Source: Fibrobacter sp. UBA4297 (GTDB lineage Bacteria > Fibrobacterota > Fibrobacteria > Fibrobacterales > Fibrobacteraceae). Taken from it: DNA of 64,000 nucleotides. The first letter of the stretch is position 1. Each line of letters opens with the position of its first letter. Of the stretch, positions 43,244 to 52,513 are shown in pieces. The notes under the pieces are model-generated. The model was not told the origin of the DNA. It saw only the letters and a program-made list of their open reading frames with translations, and did not search any database. Where the stretch lies: NCBI RefSeq assembly GCF_002394865.1, contig NZ_DGUZ01000022.1, forward strand, positions 6,901 to 70,900. The letters run 5' to 3'. A program made the translations under genes and the position numbers.

Positions 43244-44578
43244 CTAAAATTCTTCCAACATAAAAGGCAGCAAATACAGCGGTTTTAACAGCAATTGTCC
43301 CACATGAGCAACATCCTTTTGAGAAAACAGATATTCCTTGTATATTTTTTTAGAATATTTGTTTACAAAGTTTTCAATAGATTCGTGGTTTCGTGTAGCA
43401 GAAGACTTAATTTCCAGAGGAATAATTTTGTTTCCTTTAGAAAGCAAAAAATCTATTTCAAAATGATGGGAACTGTTTTCTTTCAACCAGGTATGGTAAT
43501 AAAGTTCTTTGCCACTAGCGGTAATAATTTGGGCTGCAACATTTTCATACAGATAACCAAGATCAGCATCCAATTTGTCGCTTAAGAGTTTTGCATATAT
43601 TTCATTAGCTTGTTTCGAATCGTCGAACATCAAAGAAATAAACAACCCGGTATCAGACGCGTACAGCTTAAATCGCTCCAAGTCTTTTGTCTGAGCAAGG
43701 GCCGAATCGGGATTAGAAACATGATAACAACAAAGAACAGTCTTTGAATCCAATAATTCAAAGAAACGACTTTCATCTTTTGCGGTTTGCCGTTTTCCAA
43801 TCGCAGAAGATAGGACAAAATGTTTCTTTTTTAAGGCTAATTGGCTAGGAATTGCCTTATAAATATTAGACAATCGACCTGTCGGATCAATTTTTTTCAA
43901 ATCCTCAAAATACAGATTTAATATTTTTCTTTTTACATTATCGATATATTCAAAATTTTCTTTTTGAATATACGCTTCTACGGCCTGGGGCATACCGCCT
44001 ACAGCCATATAAAGCCTAAAATCTCGCATTAAACTTCTGTTTGTTGAGTTTCCAATAGCCGTATTCGCCTTATAAATCTCTCGGATGGTATTCGGGTCCT
44101 TCCCTATAGCCCACATGAATTCCTCATAATCCATGGGATACACACTTATCCGATGTTCTTCTGAGGGGATTACAATCCCTTGAACATTTTTCTTTATAGA
44201 AATGAGTGATCCAGTTTCAATATAATCGTAACGACCATCCTTTACCAAGAACTTGATAGCCTGCCGAACTTTGGGTTGCAGCTGGATTTCATCAAAAATA
44301 ATGACAGATTTTCGTTCCTTGAGGGATATTCCCGATTCAGCCTGAAGTCGCAAGAAAAAAACATCCAACTTCGCTATATCTTTGAAAACATCAAGCATTT
44401 CCTCCGTTATATTTGCAAAATTCACTACAATATAGGAGTCATACTCATTTTTCGCAAATTCCTCAGCAATGGTACTTTTTCCCACACGACGGGCTCCTTC
44501 CAACAAGCAAGCGTACCGTCCCGAATAAGACTTTTTCCATTCCAGCAACTTATCGTAAACCTTACGTTTGAACAACAC
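43244..44578 (-). CDS. AAA ATPase with DUF4143 domain
   Basis: A 444-residue protein of the common AAA_14/DUF4143 type. The Walker A is LLEGARRVGKST (about 26-37), Walker B SVIIFDEIQ (about 91), and the sensor region YIETGSLISI (about 119-128). The C-terminal DUF4143 domain ends in the nuclease-like ELYYHTWLKENSSHHFEIDFLLSKGNKIIPLEIKSS (E/D...ExK pattern). The role is unknown; such genes are numerous and often associated with accessory islands or toxin-like systems. It is monocistronic, with an AT-rich promoter region containing repeated aaaaattcaa units. Confidence 0.85.
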   Translation of the reverse strand: MLFKRKVYDKLLEWKKSYSGRYACLLEGARRVGKSTIAEEFAKNEYDSYIVVNFANITEEMLDVFKDIAKLDVFFLRLQAESGISLKERKSVIIFDEIQLQPKVRQAIKFLVKDGRYDYIETGSLISIKKNVQGIVIPSEEHRISVYPMDYEEFMWAIGKDPNTIREIYKANTAIGNSTNRSLMRDFRLYMAVGGMPQAVEAYIQKENFEYIDNVKRKILNLYFEDLKKIDPTGRLSNIYKAIPSQLALKKKHFVLSSAIGKRQTAKDESRFFELLDSKTVLCCYHVSNPDSALAQTKDLERFKLYASDTGLFISLMFDDSKQANEIYAKLLSDKLDADLGYLYENVAAQIITASGKELYYHTWLKENSSHHFEIDFLLSKGNKIIPLEIKSSATRNHESIENFVNKYSKKIYKEYLFSQKDVAHVGQLLLKPLYLLPFMLEEF

Positions 44579-44814
44579 TTATTCGCCTCTTTGAGAAAAA
44601 TTCCAAAAATTCAATATAAAAATACACCAAAAATTACAAAAATTCAACATAAAACATGGATAAAAATTCCATTTTTTCAACATAGAAATGTTTTTCTGCA
44701 CTTTTCGACATTTTTTCGAGGCTAAAATCGGCCAAATCATACACTTTTTCCGACCTGAATTCAAAAATCCGTGCTAAACAGGAAGTCCACTTCCATTTTA
44801 GCACGGTTATACAT
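44579..44814. other. AT-rich spacer with repeats and a long stem-loop
   Basis: At 44600-44690 aaaaattcaa(t/c)ataaaa-like units occur twice, about 50 bases apart, in the upstream region of the ATPase gene. At 44769-44806 a stem ccgtgctaaa/tttagcacgg encloses a second small hairpin (ggaagt/acttcc). No gene was found. Confidence 0.5.
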
Positions 44815-44841
44815 ATAAAAAAGCCTCCCGCAGGAGGCTTT
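44815..44841 (-). terminator. Terminator of the GGDEF-like gene
   Basis: Stem aagcctcc/ggaggctt with a four-base loop; the minus-strand transcript then has a T run from the a-tract at 44815-44820. Confidence 0.85.
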
Positions 44842-44864
44842 ACAAGACTTAACTGGATTGACGC

Positions 44865-46220
44865 TTACTTCATCACAGAGTTTGCAACGACGACGCGGTT
44901 GCCACCGGCCTGCATTGCCATCTGGAGGGAGGCTTCTGCGGTGTAGATGAGCGAGCCGGCATCATTTGCGTGGGTCGGCATCACGGCAACACCCATGCTG
45001 AGCGTGGTCGCGAGGATCCCTTCGCCGTATGCAATCTGGAGCTGCGAGATTTCGTTGCGGATACGTTCGGCACGGTTTCTCGTGATGTTGAGGTCAGCGC
45101 CCGGCATAATCACGCAGAACACGTCGTCGGAGTAGCGGCACGGGATGTCTTCGCCACGGATGTAGCTCGGCAAGCGCTGTCCAAGTTCCCAGAAGAGCTG
45201 TTCCACGGCATGGCGGCCTTGAGCGTTCTGCACGGCAGGGATAGCATCGGGGTAAAGCATCACAATGCCAATGGGCGACTTGTGGCGCACGGCAGCGGTG
45301 ATTTCACGGCTGAGCGATTCTTCCATATAACGTTTGTTAAAAAGACCGGTCAGCACGTCGCGGATGCTGTGCTGTTCAAAGCGTATGCTGAGGTCCTGGT
45401 TCGCCACGTAAAGTCCAAACGCGGTAGCGACAATGCTCACCTTGGCCTGCCAGTATTCCTTGGTTTCTGTTTCCGGAAGCTTATCGACCTGGAGGGTCAG
45501 GATGCCGAAGTGTTCTTCAAGGCCTTCGATCGGAGCGCAAATGGCGATGCCCTTCGGGCGGTGGTGCAAGTGCGTACAACCGCTAGGGACTTCGGGCGAG
45601 CTGTAGTCGGTCACGACGATGTCGCCGGTATTGAAGCTTGCGCATTCAGCCGGGAGCACGGTTTCGTCGCTGATGACGTTCGGGCCAAAGCGGAAAATCT
45701 GAGAGAGTTCAGTCTGCACGCCGCCGTACATATAAAGTACGCCAGAAGCTTCGGGGAAGAGTTCCGGCAAGAGCTTTTGCATGGCGTCGATGACTTCGGT
45801 AAACGGACGGTTGCGGAGAATTCCGAGCTTAAAGCCGTTCCAGGCTTCGAGCGGGAACCCGACCTTGAGGGCGGCTGCATCGAGTTTCTTGATGGAAGCG
45901 GGCACGGGCTGCTGCTTGAGGGCTTCGGCGGCGGGGATTGCACCCGGCGGGAGCGGGTTCTTCTTTTCTTCTTGGAGGCGAACCGACACGAACTGTGTGT
46001 CCTTGGGCTGCGGCTTGTTCAGCACCTCGTTAAAATCGTTTTCGATGGCTTCAATCTGCCGACTGCAGACGGTATAAAAAACGAAGCCGAGTACTGCGCC
46101 CCAAGCTCCGACAAATATGAACTTCGCCCCGATGGACATGGTTTCTTCGGGGACTACATATGCAGCAATAACGCCCATCAAAAAGGCGACCAACCAAAAG
46201 ATATATTTAACGATATTCAT
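44865..46220 (-). CDS. Membrane protein with GAF-like and degenerate GGDEF domain
   Basis: A 451-residue protein. Two N-terminal transmembrane helices (about 4-22 and 32-50) are followed by a GAF-like region (about 130-280) and a C-terminal GGDEF-type domain beginning SIRDVLTGLFNKRYMEESL (about 285). The active-site loop reads RYSDDVF where GGDEF cyclases have GGDEF, so cyclic di-GMP synthesis is probably lost. It may bind c-di-GMP, act as a sensor, or be a pseudo-cyclase. The start ATG is at 46220; it is monocistronic with its own terminator. Confidence 0.8.
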   Translation of the reverse strand: MNIVKYIFWLVAFLMGVIAAYVVPEETMSIGAKFIFVGAWGAVLGFVFYTVCSRQIEAIENDFNEVLNKPQPKDTQFVSVRLQEEKKNPLPPGAIPAAEALKQQPVPASIKKLDAAALKVGFPLEAWNGFKLGILRNRPFTEVIDAMQKLLPELFPEASGVLYMYGGVQTELSQIFRFGPNVISDETVLPAECASFNTGDIVVTDYSSPEVPSGCTHLHHRPKGIAICAPIEGLEEHFGILTLQVDKLPETETKEYWQAKVSIVATAFGLYVANQDLSIRFEQHSIRDVLTGLFNKRYMEESLSREITAAVRHKSPIGIVMLYPDAIPAVQNAQGRHAVEQLFWELGQRLPSYIRGEDIPCRYSDDVFCVIMPGADLNITRNRAERIRNEISQLQIAYGEGILATTLSMGVAVMPTHANDAGSLIYTAEASLQMAMQAGGNRVVVANSVMK

Positions 46221-46351
46221 ACCATAAATAATATTAAAATATTACAGGGCATGGCTGTAAAGAATTTTTAAAACAGCCCCTTAAAAGCGAAGTTTCTCTA
46301 CGATACTCATTGATACAAAAAGGATGGAACTATTAATGTGCGATATAAAAC

Positions 46352-46570
46352 TTAGCCCTTTTGCAAAAACTCTTCGCGAACGAATTCATAGATGTAATCA
46401 GCACTTCGAGCCCGCAATCCCGTACTAGGATCATTTAAAGAATCAAAAATCTTTGACTTATAAACAAAATTGAAAGCAGTTTCCATATCCAAAGAAAACT
46501 CATTCATCAAAGATTGAACATTTTTTTCAACAATCCTCGAAACCAATGATTCGCTTTGAGCCGTAGTCAT
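46352..46570 (-). CDS. Small helical protein of the DUF3990 locus (third gene, copy D)
   Basis: A 72-residue protein (LVSRIVEKNVQSLMNEFSLDMETAFNFVYKSKIFDSLNDPSTGLRARSADYIYEFVREEF). It has the same pattern as the third gene of copies A and B (…LQNPATGLCTESSAYNYDLLDSEL), with clear but modest identity. Its start overlaps the DUF3990 stop by one base. Probable component of a toxin-antitoxin operon. Confidence 0.72.
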   Translation of the reverse strand: MTTAQSESLVSRIVEKNVQSLMNEFSLDMETAFNFVYKSKIFDSLNDPSTGLRARSADYIYEFVREEFLQKG

Positions 46571-47043
46571 TACTTAACCCTCCGCAAAAGAGAAACAGCC
46601 TTTTCTGTTAAAAAGCAATATTGACTATTCAAGTCTTTATACTCAAGTTCCTTAGCCAACTCTTCTAACGTACGTAGGCCGTCTTCATACATATTCAGCA
46701 AATAAGCGACTCCATCATCAGCAATCGGACCTACAACAATATCATAGTTATGAGTAAACTTAGCAGAACTACTTCTATTTTTATAAATAAATTCAGCCCA
46801 TTCAACACACACTTTTTCAAATCGTAATAATCTCAATTGATTTGATTGAAAAATACTTTCATCAAATTCATATTCTTGGACAACAGGATTTCCTCCAAAA
46901 ATACGACTACGATTTTTAGCCAACTCATACGCTTGACGTTGGATATCAGTCACATAAAAGCCTCTTCCAAAGTCCTTATAAGGCTTTGTTTTCTTCAAAT
47001 CTATTTCAGAAAAATCGCTATTTGTCCCATGATAAAGAATCAT
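46570..47043 (-). CDS. DUF3990 protein, probable ADP-ribosyltransferase-like toxin (copy D)
   Basis: A 157-residue protein close in layout to copy A: MILYHGTNSDFSEIDLKKTKPYKDFGRGFYVT, then VCVEWAEFIYKNRSS, then NYDIVVGPIADDGVAYLLN and LNSQYCFLT. The H of LYHG and Y of FYVT are the positions compared with ADP-ribosyltransferase cores (inference). Its start overlaps the DUF3791 stop, indicating coupled translation. Confidence 0.8.
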   Translation of the reverse strand: MILYHGTNSDFSEIDLKKTKPYKDFGRGFYVTDIQRQAYELAKNRSRIFGGNPVVQEYEFDESIFQSNQLRLLRFEKVCVEWAEFIYKNRSSSAKFTHNYDIVVGPIADDGVAYLLNMYEDGLRTLEELAKELEYKDLNSQYCFLTEKAVSLLRRVK

Positions 47044-47258
47044 CCAATTGTGCCCCCATTATTTTTGCAAACAACAACCAAGTCATTCAATGCATCTTCT
47101 ACAGGAAGAAGGTGTTCCGAAGAATAGCATTCATCGAGAAAACGAACGCCTTTGAAATCACATAAATAACTTGCTGCAGCCTGAAGCGACAATCGAAAAC
47201 GCTTCGCAAAAAGCCGGATGCACATATTCACATATGGGATTTTGTATTTGTCAGCCAT
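47040..47258 (-). CDS. DUF3791 small protein (copy D)
   Basis: A 72-residue protein (MADKYKIPYVNMCIRLFAKRFRLSLQAAASYLCDFKGVRFLDECYSSEHLLPVEDALNDL), with the DUF3791 layout seen in copies A-C: a basic helix, then 'AASYL-FKG--FL-E-Y--EHLL'. The ATG at 47258 is chosen over upstream in-frame starts that lie inside the radical SAM gene on the other strand. First gene of the operon; a 66-base divergent spacer separates it from the radical SAM gene. Confidence 0.76.
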   Translation of the reverse strand: MADKYKIPYVNMCIRLFAKRFRLSLQAAASYLCDFKGVRFLDECYSSEHLLPVEDALNDLVVVCKNNGGTIG

Positions 47259-47324
47259 ATCCTGAATATAGATTATCACTCGTAAAAAGACAACCCTTCC
47301 CCATTCTATTCTATATTTACCAAC

Positions 47325-49898
47325 ATGACAATCCTTGAGAAAATCGCACTTGCACTCCCCGCAGTAGAATCCCCCGCCCGTTACATGGGTGGCGAAGCGA
47401 ACAGCGTCATCAAAGACCACAGCAAAATGCTTGCACGCATGGCGTTTGTGTTCCCAGACACTTACGAAATCGGCATGAGCAACAACGGGCTCAGAATTTT
47501 GTACCATGTGCTGAACCGCGAACCGGATTTGCTTTGCGAAGTGGCTTTTGCGCCGTGGGACGACATGGCCGCCGAGATGAAGAAGTACGATATTCCGCTT
47601 TATACGCACGCAAGCTATACGGCGGTCAAGGATTACGAAGTCGTGGGGCTTACGCTCCAGACCGAACTAAACTTTACAAACGTGCCGTACGTGCTTGAAC
47701 TCGCTGGGATTCCGGCATGGCAAAAAGACCGTGCCGAAAGCGACCCGATTGTCGTTTCGGGCGGACCCTCGATGGGGAACCCGGAGCCGGTCGCGGATTT
47801 CTTTGACGCGTTCATGATTGGCGATGGCGAAAAGCTGATTGTCAAATTTGTGCGTTGCGTTGGCGAAGGACGCAAGGCGGGCCTCAAGCGCGCCCAGATT
47901 TTGGAAAATTTGTCTAAAATTGATGGCGTTTACGTACCGAGCTTGATGAAGGTTGTCAAGAACGAATACGGCGTGATTGTCCCGGCAGAACCCGCAAAGG
48001 GCTCTTACGAAAAAACGAACGGTGTACGTCGCCAGTTCATCCCGGTTTTGGACCCAAAAGACTACCCCATCAAGAACTTGATTGCAAACATGCAACTTGT
48101 TCACAATCGTTTTAGCGTGGAAGTGATGCGTGGTTGTGCGCAGGGTTGCCGTTTCTGCCAGGCGGGCATTTGGTACAGGCCGTGCCGCGAGCTCAATCCG
48201 GACGATGTCTTGGACATTGCAAAGGCGGGCATTCAGGCGACTGGCGAACGCGAACTCGGTCTTTTGTCACTTTCGACCGCTGACTACAAGCCGGTCGAAG
48301 CGCTCACGGATTCCATTATCGATGACCCTTTTTACGATAACGTAGATGTAAGCCTCCCGAGTATCCGCGTCAATAGTTTCGGACAAAGTCTCGCCGAAAA
48401 GGTTGCAGCGCTCAAAGGCGGTCGTAGCGCCACGTTCGCACCGGAAACAGGTTCTGAACGCATCCGCAAAATGATCAACAAGACCATCAGCGACCAGGAC
48501 ATGTACGACGCCGCCGAACACGCTTTCTCTAGCGGGTTCAACAAGATTAAGCTTTACACGATGATTGGCTTTCCGACCGAGAACCTGGATGACATGCAGG
48601 CGTTCTGCGAGCTCATCTTCAATCTCGTGAAAATCGGGCGCAAGTATAACCGCGGCATTCAAATTGCGGTGAGTATCGGCATTCTCATCCCGAAGTCGTT
48701 TACTGGCCTGCAATGGGCTCCGTTTATGGACAAAGAAACAGCACTCGGGCACATCCGCTACGTGCGCGAAAAGTTCTTCAAGCATCCGAACGTGAAAATC
48801 AACTGGGCGGCCTGGGAAACAAGTTTCTTGGAAGCAGTCTACAGCCGAGGCGACCGCAGCCTCGGTCCAGTCATTTACGCCGCCTACAAGAAGGGCATCA
48901 TCTTCGAAAGCGACAGCTATCGTTTTGACTTTAACAAATGGCTCGAAGTCTGGCAAGAATGCGGCTACGACACAAGCTGGGTCTACCGCGAACGCGACAA
49001 GGACGAAGTCTTCCCGTGGGACTTTATTCACGCAGGCACGACAAAGCAATACTTGCGCCGCGAATGGGAAAAGGCGTTCGACCCGAATTCCGCACCCGTG
49101 CCGAACTGCAAATGGGGTGATTGCCAAGCTTGCGGTATCCCGGGATTCGGCAAAGAAATCGTCCTCGCCGACGACCCTGTGCGCCACAAGGCGCCGAGCC
49201 GTACCCCTGAAGAAATCAAGAAGCTCGTGGCAGAACGCCGCCCGAGCCAGAAGGTGAGCTACAGTTACAAGATTACGTTCAAGAAGACTGGCATCAGCCG
49301 ATTCCTGCCGCACCACAACATGCTCAGTTTCTTCGAACGCACGTTCATTTGCGCAGGCATCCCGATCAAGTTCAGCGAAGGCTTCAGCCCGAAGCCCCGC
49401 ATTGTGAACATGGGGGCCTTGCCGCTTGGACTTGAAACTTACTGCGAAGTCATCAGCGTTGATTTATTGCAAAAGCTCGACCTCTCCGCCGAAGGTAAAC
49501 CCGCCATTATTGCAAAGCTCAGCGCTCCGTTCCCGCGCGGCATGGAAATCGTGGACATCGAGCCCTTGAAGGAAAAGCTCTCGAAGCATTTCCCGAAGGC
49601 GATGGTCTACCGCCACACGCCCGAAAGCATCCCCGCCGACCTTATGCAAAAGTTCGAACAAAAGCAATTGCCAATTGTCACGAACCACCGCGGTCAGCAG
49701 ATGGACTTGAACGAGCAGGTTCTTGGAATTGATATTCAAAACGGAACAATGGTTGTGCGCGTCAAGTGCAACAACCAGGGGACAACCCCCAGTCCGTTTG
49801 TCATTTTTGCAGGGTTGCTTGGCATTGAGATTGACCCGGCCAAGCTCGATGAAGTCTCCCGCCGCTTCCTCGTCGCAAAGATTGCAATCGAGTGGTAA
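47325..49898 (+). CDS. Radical SAM protein fused to DUF2344 domain (TIGR03960/TIGR03936 type)
   Basis: An 857-residue protein. The N-terminal B12-binding-like region is followed by the radical SAM core with VMRGCAQGCRFCQAGIWYRP (Cys-x4-type CxxxxCxxC, about 268-285), where the cysteines bind a 4Fe-4S cluster that cleaves S-adenosylmethionine. From about residue 640 comes a DUF2344 domain (YSYKITFKKTGISRFLPHHNMLSFFERTF...FSEGFSPKPR). In some species these two parts are separate adjacent genes; here they are fused. The reaction is not known, though association with ribosome or RNA maturation genes is common. It is long and GC-ending, like core genes. Confidence 0.88.
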   Translation: MTILEKIALALPAVESPARYMGGEANSVIKDHSKMLARMAFVFPDTYEIGMSNNGLRILYHVLNREPDLLCEVAFAPWDDMAAEMKKYDIPLYTHASYTAVKDYEVVGLTLQTELNFTNVPYVLELAGIPAWQKDRAESDPIVVSGGPSMGNPEPVADFFDAFMIGDGEKLIVKFVRCVGEGRKAGLKRAQILENLSKIDGVYVPSLMKVVKNEYGVIVPAEPAKGSYEKTNGVRRQFIPVLDPKDYPIKNLIANMQLVHNRFSVEVMRGCAQGCRFCQAGIWYRPCRELNPDDVLDIAKAGIQATGERELGLLSLSTADYKPVEALTDSIIDDPFYDNVDVSLPSIRVNSFGQSLAEKVAALKGGRSATFAPETGSERIRKMINKTISDQDMYDAAEHAFSSGFNKIKLYTMIGFPTENLDDMQAFCELIFNLVKIGRKYNRGIQIAVSIGILIPKSFTGLQWAPFMDKETALGHIRYVREKFFKHPNVKINWAAWETSFLEAVYSRGDRSLGPVIYAAYKKGIIFESDSYRFDFNKWLEVWQECGYDTSWVYRERDKDEVFPWDFIHAGTTKQYLRREWEKAFDPNSAPVPNCKWGDCQACGIPGFGKEIVLADDPVRHKAPSRTPEEIKKLVAERRPSQKVSYSYKITFKKTGISRFLPHHNMLSFFERTFICAGIPIKFSEGFSPKPRIVNMGALPLGLETYCEVISVDLLQKLDLSAEGKPAIIAKLSAPFPRGMEIVDIEPLKEKLSKHFPKAMVYRHTPESIPADLMQKFEQKQLPIVTNHRGQQMDLNEQVLGIDIQNGTMVVRVKCNNQGTTPSPFVIFAGLLGIEIDPAKLDEVSRRFLVAKIAIEW

Positions 49899-50111
49899 TT
49901 ATTCAGCCGGGAGAATAATCTCGATGTGACTGGTGCTGACGTTGAGGAAGTGCGTACGGAACAGGTCCTTCTCATTCCTGTCGCAAACGCGTACCTGCGT
50001 CACCGCAATAAAATCCTTGTTTTCACGGATATAGTCCGTGAGGCGTTCGTCACGCAGCGTGTCGATTTCGCCCGTAATGACAAAATTATCTGTCCACATT
50101 TTTACTAGCAT
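49899..50111 (-). CDS. Small conserved-type protein of unknown function
   Basis: A 70-residue protein MLVKMWTDNFVITGEIDTLRDERLTDYIRENKDFIAVTQVRVCDRNEKDLFRTHFLNVSTSHIEIILPAE. The alternation of beta strands and the I-TGEI-x5-ERLTDYI pattern suggests a small barrel-like domain, as in proteins that describe themselves only as DUFs. Its stop lies next to the stop of the radical SAM gene, so the two are convergent. A start at Met 5 is possible. Confidence 0.6.
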   Translation of the reverse strand: MLVKMWTDNFVITGEIDTLRDERLTDYIRENKDFIAVTQVRVCDRNEKDLFRTHFLNVSTSHIEIILPAE

Positions 50112-50374
50112 ACCACTAATATATAAATGTTAGTCCAAGTAAGAAGATAAAAACCTTATTTTTTCGCCCCTAAAGCCATTTTAACGTATATTATTCAATA
50201 AGATACAACAATGTCATGCCCGATTTATTCGGGCATCTCCCTTTTAAAAGAAAATAGGAGATTCCCACCTTGGTGGCCATGCGCACTAAGCACTAAAGCG
50301 CTAAGTGCTGTCCGCCCGCCTTCGCGGGAATGACAAGAATGAATCAATTTAAACTTAATTAAGAGGTTCGCATT
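50112..50374. repeat. Spacer with palindromic repeats
   Basis: It contains atgcccg-atttatt-cgggcat (50216-50236) and the small hairpins gcactaagcactaaagcgctaagtgc (about 50281-50309) and cgcccgccttcgcgggaatg (about 50312-50332). These mosaics recur elsewhere in the window. No gene. Confidence 0.5.
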
Positions 50375-51217
50375 ATGGCACCGAAAAAAGTACGCACGAT
50401 TCCAGGGCAGATGGCATACCACAACGCCGAATTTATGGAAAGCGATGCCGCACGCCCCATTCGATTCCTTTCTGAATTTTTCCAGCCTGCACAAGTTTTT
50501 GCACAAGAAGATATCAAGAATTCTATCGTGTTCTTTGGTTCGGCACGTACACTCCCGCCCGACGAAATCAAAAAACGCCGCAAGGGCTGCAAGGATAAAA
50601 AGGAACTTGCAAGGCTTGACCGACTCTCCAAAGTCGCGGATTCTTACAATGCAGCTCGTGAACTCGCTGCCAAGCTCGGCAAGTGGATAAACAAGCGCCA
50701 CCACGGCTACGCCATCATGACGGGCGGTGGTCCGGGCATTATGGAAGCCGGCAACCGCGGTGCATCTGACGTGGGTACGCCTTCTGTCGGTTTGAACATC
50801 AAGTTGCCTTTCGAACAACATTGCAATCCGTACATCGATGACGAACTGAACTTGCAGTTCCGTTATTTCTTTGTCCGTAAATACTGGTTCCTGCGCATGG
50901 CTCGTGCGCTCGTTATTTTCCCTGGTGGATTCGGCACGCTCGACGAAGCCTTCGAAATGCTCACGCTTATCCAGACCGATAAGTATGCGCAGCAGATGCC
51001 GGTCGTGATTTTTGATTCGAACTTCTGGAAGAAGGCTCTGAACTGGGAATTTTTCGCCGAAACGGGCATGATCAATCCCGAAGACCTCAAGCTCTTCAAG
51101 TTCTGCGACACCGTCGATGAGGCTTACGACTTCATCACGTCCAAGCTCGAAGAACAAAGCGAAGAAAAGGTCACGTTCGCGCGCTCCCACGCCGAAAACG
51201 AAGAGAAGAAGAAGTAA
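50375..51217 (+). CDS. LOG family protein (lysine-decarboxylase-like fold)
   Basis: A 280-residue protein. MTGGGPGIMEAGNRGASDVG (about 119) and FPGGFGTLDEAFEMLT (about 186) are the two signatures of the LOG/TIGR00730 family: a nucleotide-binding Rossmann-like fold with the PGGxGTxxE motif. Members release free cytokinin-like bases from nucleotides or hydrolyse nucleotide monophosphates. The N-terminal 60-70 residues are extra and basic. It is GC-ending in codon use and monocistronic, with a palindromic terminator after it. Confidence 0.85.
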   Translation: MAPKKVRTIPGQMAYHNAEFMESDAARPIRFLSEFFQPAQVFAQEDIKNSIVFFGSARTLPPDEIKKRRKGCKDKKELARLDRLSKVADSYNAARELAAKLGKWINKRHHGYAIMTGGGPGIMEAGNRGASDVGTPSVGLNIKLPFEQHCNPYIDDELNLQFRYFFVRKYWFLRMARALVIFPGGFGTLDEAFEMLTLIQTDKYAQQMPVVIFDSNFWKKALNWEFFAETGMINPEDLKLFKFCDTVDEAYDFITSKLEEQSEEKVTFARSHAENEEKKK

Positions 51218-51224
51218 CAAAGTC

Positions 51225-51278
51225 ATGCCCGCCGGAGCCTGTGCTGAGCGCAGTCGAAGTAAGCGGGCATCTTTTTTG
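51225..51278 (+). terminator. Terminator-like palindrome after the LOG gene
   Basis: Arms atgcccgc (51225-51232) and gcgggcat (51263-51270) are followed by ctttttt. The interior holds a repeat of the ctgagcgcagtcgaag type. A second palindrome, around ccccgggctccgtgccgggg, lies at about 51290-51311 and is followed by a T-rich run. Confidence 0.7.
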
Positions 51279-51335
51279 TCGCCCCTGTCACCCCGGGCTC
51301 CGTGCCGGGGTCACCTTTTTTGCTAATTTTCTTTC

Positions 51336-52442
51336 ATGTTCTGGAACAATTTGGCAGAAACGATGGACAGGGTCTCGCGCAATTTGGCGCTCCGCCCGAA
51401 CTACACCATGGCAGAATACCAGCGGTGGTTCGACCACAACCCTGACTTTAAGCACAACGGCAACGCAGAACGCATCGAGCTTATCGAGCCGCTTTCGCTC
51501 GTAGGCACAAACCAGCTTTACCGCGCAAAGCTCTGGATTGAACACCCGCGCGACGAAAAGCGCTATGACGAAAAAGAAATCGTCGTAAAAATCTGCAAGT
51601 ACTGGGCGCCGCCCGGCAAGAACCGCCTGCACCGTTTGAACATGCTCCTGAGCGCGTTCCAAGATGAAATTCGCATCAATAACCTCATCCGCGCGACAAA
51701 CATCGAAGGCGTGGTACAGTCTTTTGGCGGAGGCATCGCTGGTCGCCACCCTTACCTCAAGCTAGAGTTTATCAAGGGTTGCTCGCTTGATAGAGTCATC
51801 AAGCCAAAGCTCACTGACGAAGAACTTTTGCAGCGCGTGGCTCAAATCGCCTACCTTGCAAACACCATAAGCCAGCTCCATTACTACCAAATTGTACACA
51901 AGGATATCAAGCCCAAGAACTTGCTCCTTTGCCAGAATCCGGCGCACAAGAACAACCACAAGATTTTACTCTGCGACTTTGGTTACGCCCAGGCCAAGAT
52001 GCGCGAAACCGTTACCGAAGGTGGCGGACTTTCATCGCCAAGTTACAGCGCCCCCGAACTTGCCCAGTCCAGCGAAAACATCACGTACGCCGTGGACTAC
52101 TTTAGTTTCGGCGCAGTCATGCACGAATACCTCACCGGCGTAAAGCTTTACCCCAAGGCGAAGGAAATTTATACCGAGGAAGGGCGCCTGATAACCAAGC
52201 GCTACATGGATTACATCGAGAACGGCCGCGAAAACGTGTTTAACGATGAACGTTTCCCGGAAATTCACGACTGGATTGACGCCCTCACCACATTCGATGT
52301 GAACGAGCGCATGAAAAAGAGCCCAAACCTGTTCGCTCTCGCCCACAAGCTCCGCGAAGAGGTCAACGCCCAGGGATTCCGGGACGTAAATACCGATTTT
52401 CTGTGGAACCAGCTGAACGAGTACAGCAAACGCACGTTCTAG
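51336..52442 (+). CDS. Serine/threonine protein kinase-like protein
   Basis: A 368-residue kinase. Seen: the ATP-site Lys in EIVVKICKYW (about 85), catalytic loop HKDIKPKNLLL (about 188, HxDxKxxN complete), DFGYAQ (about 211), an activation segment, and SAPELAQS (about 233). All catalytic residues are therefore present. There is no membrane helix and no PASTA domain, so it is a soluble kinase. The glycine-rich loop is not typical. It is monocistronic, and the neighbouring genes are unrelated. Confidence 0.87.
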   Translation: MFWNNLAETMDRVSRNLALRPNYTMAEYQRWFDHNPDFKHNGNAERIELIEPLSLVGTNQLYRAKLWIEHPRDEKRYDEKEIVVKICKYWAPPGKNRLHRLNMLLSAFQDEIRINNLIRATNIEGVVQSFGGGIAGRHPYLKLEFIKGCSLDRVIKPKLTDEELLQRVAQIAYLANTISQLHYYQIVHKDIKPKNLLLCQNPAHKNNHKILLCDFGYAQAKMRETVTEGGGLSSPSYSAPELAQSSENITYAVDYFSFGAVMHEYLTGVKLYPKAKEIYTEEGRLITKRYMDYIENGRENVFNDERFPEIHDWIDALTTFDVNERMKKSPNLFALAHKLREEVNAQGFRDVNTDFLWNQLNEYSKRTF

Positions 52443-52513
52443 AACGCTTTTAGCCTACATTTCGCCCCCTAGCCCAATTACACTTCACTAATGATTTGTT
52501 TATATTCATTGGT

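Noticed and set aside
44970..46271. Long plus-strand open frame of 433 codons
   Set aside because: It mirrors the GGDEF-like gene on the other strand and has no recognisable domain; typical shadow of a GC-rich gene.
48267..49316. Minus-strand open frame opposite the radical SAM gene
   Set aside because: Shadow frame; no ribosome-binding site or domain, while the plus-strand gene has full motifs.
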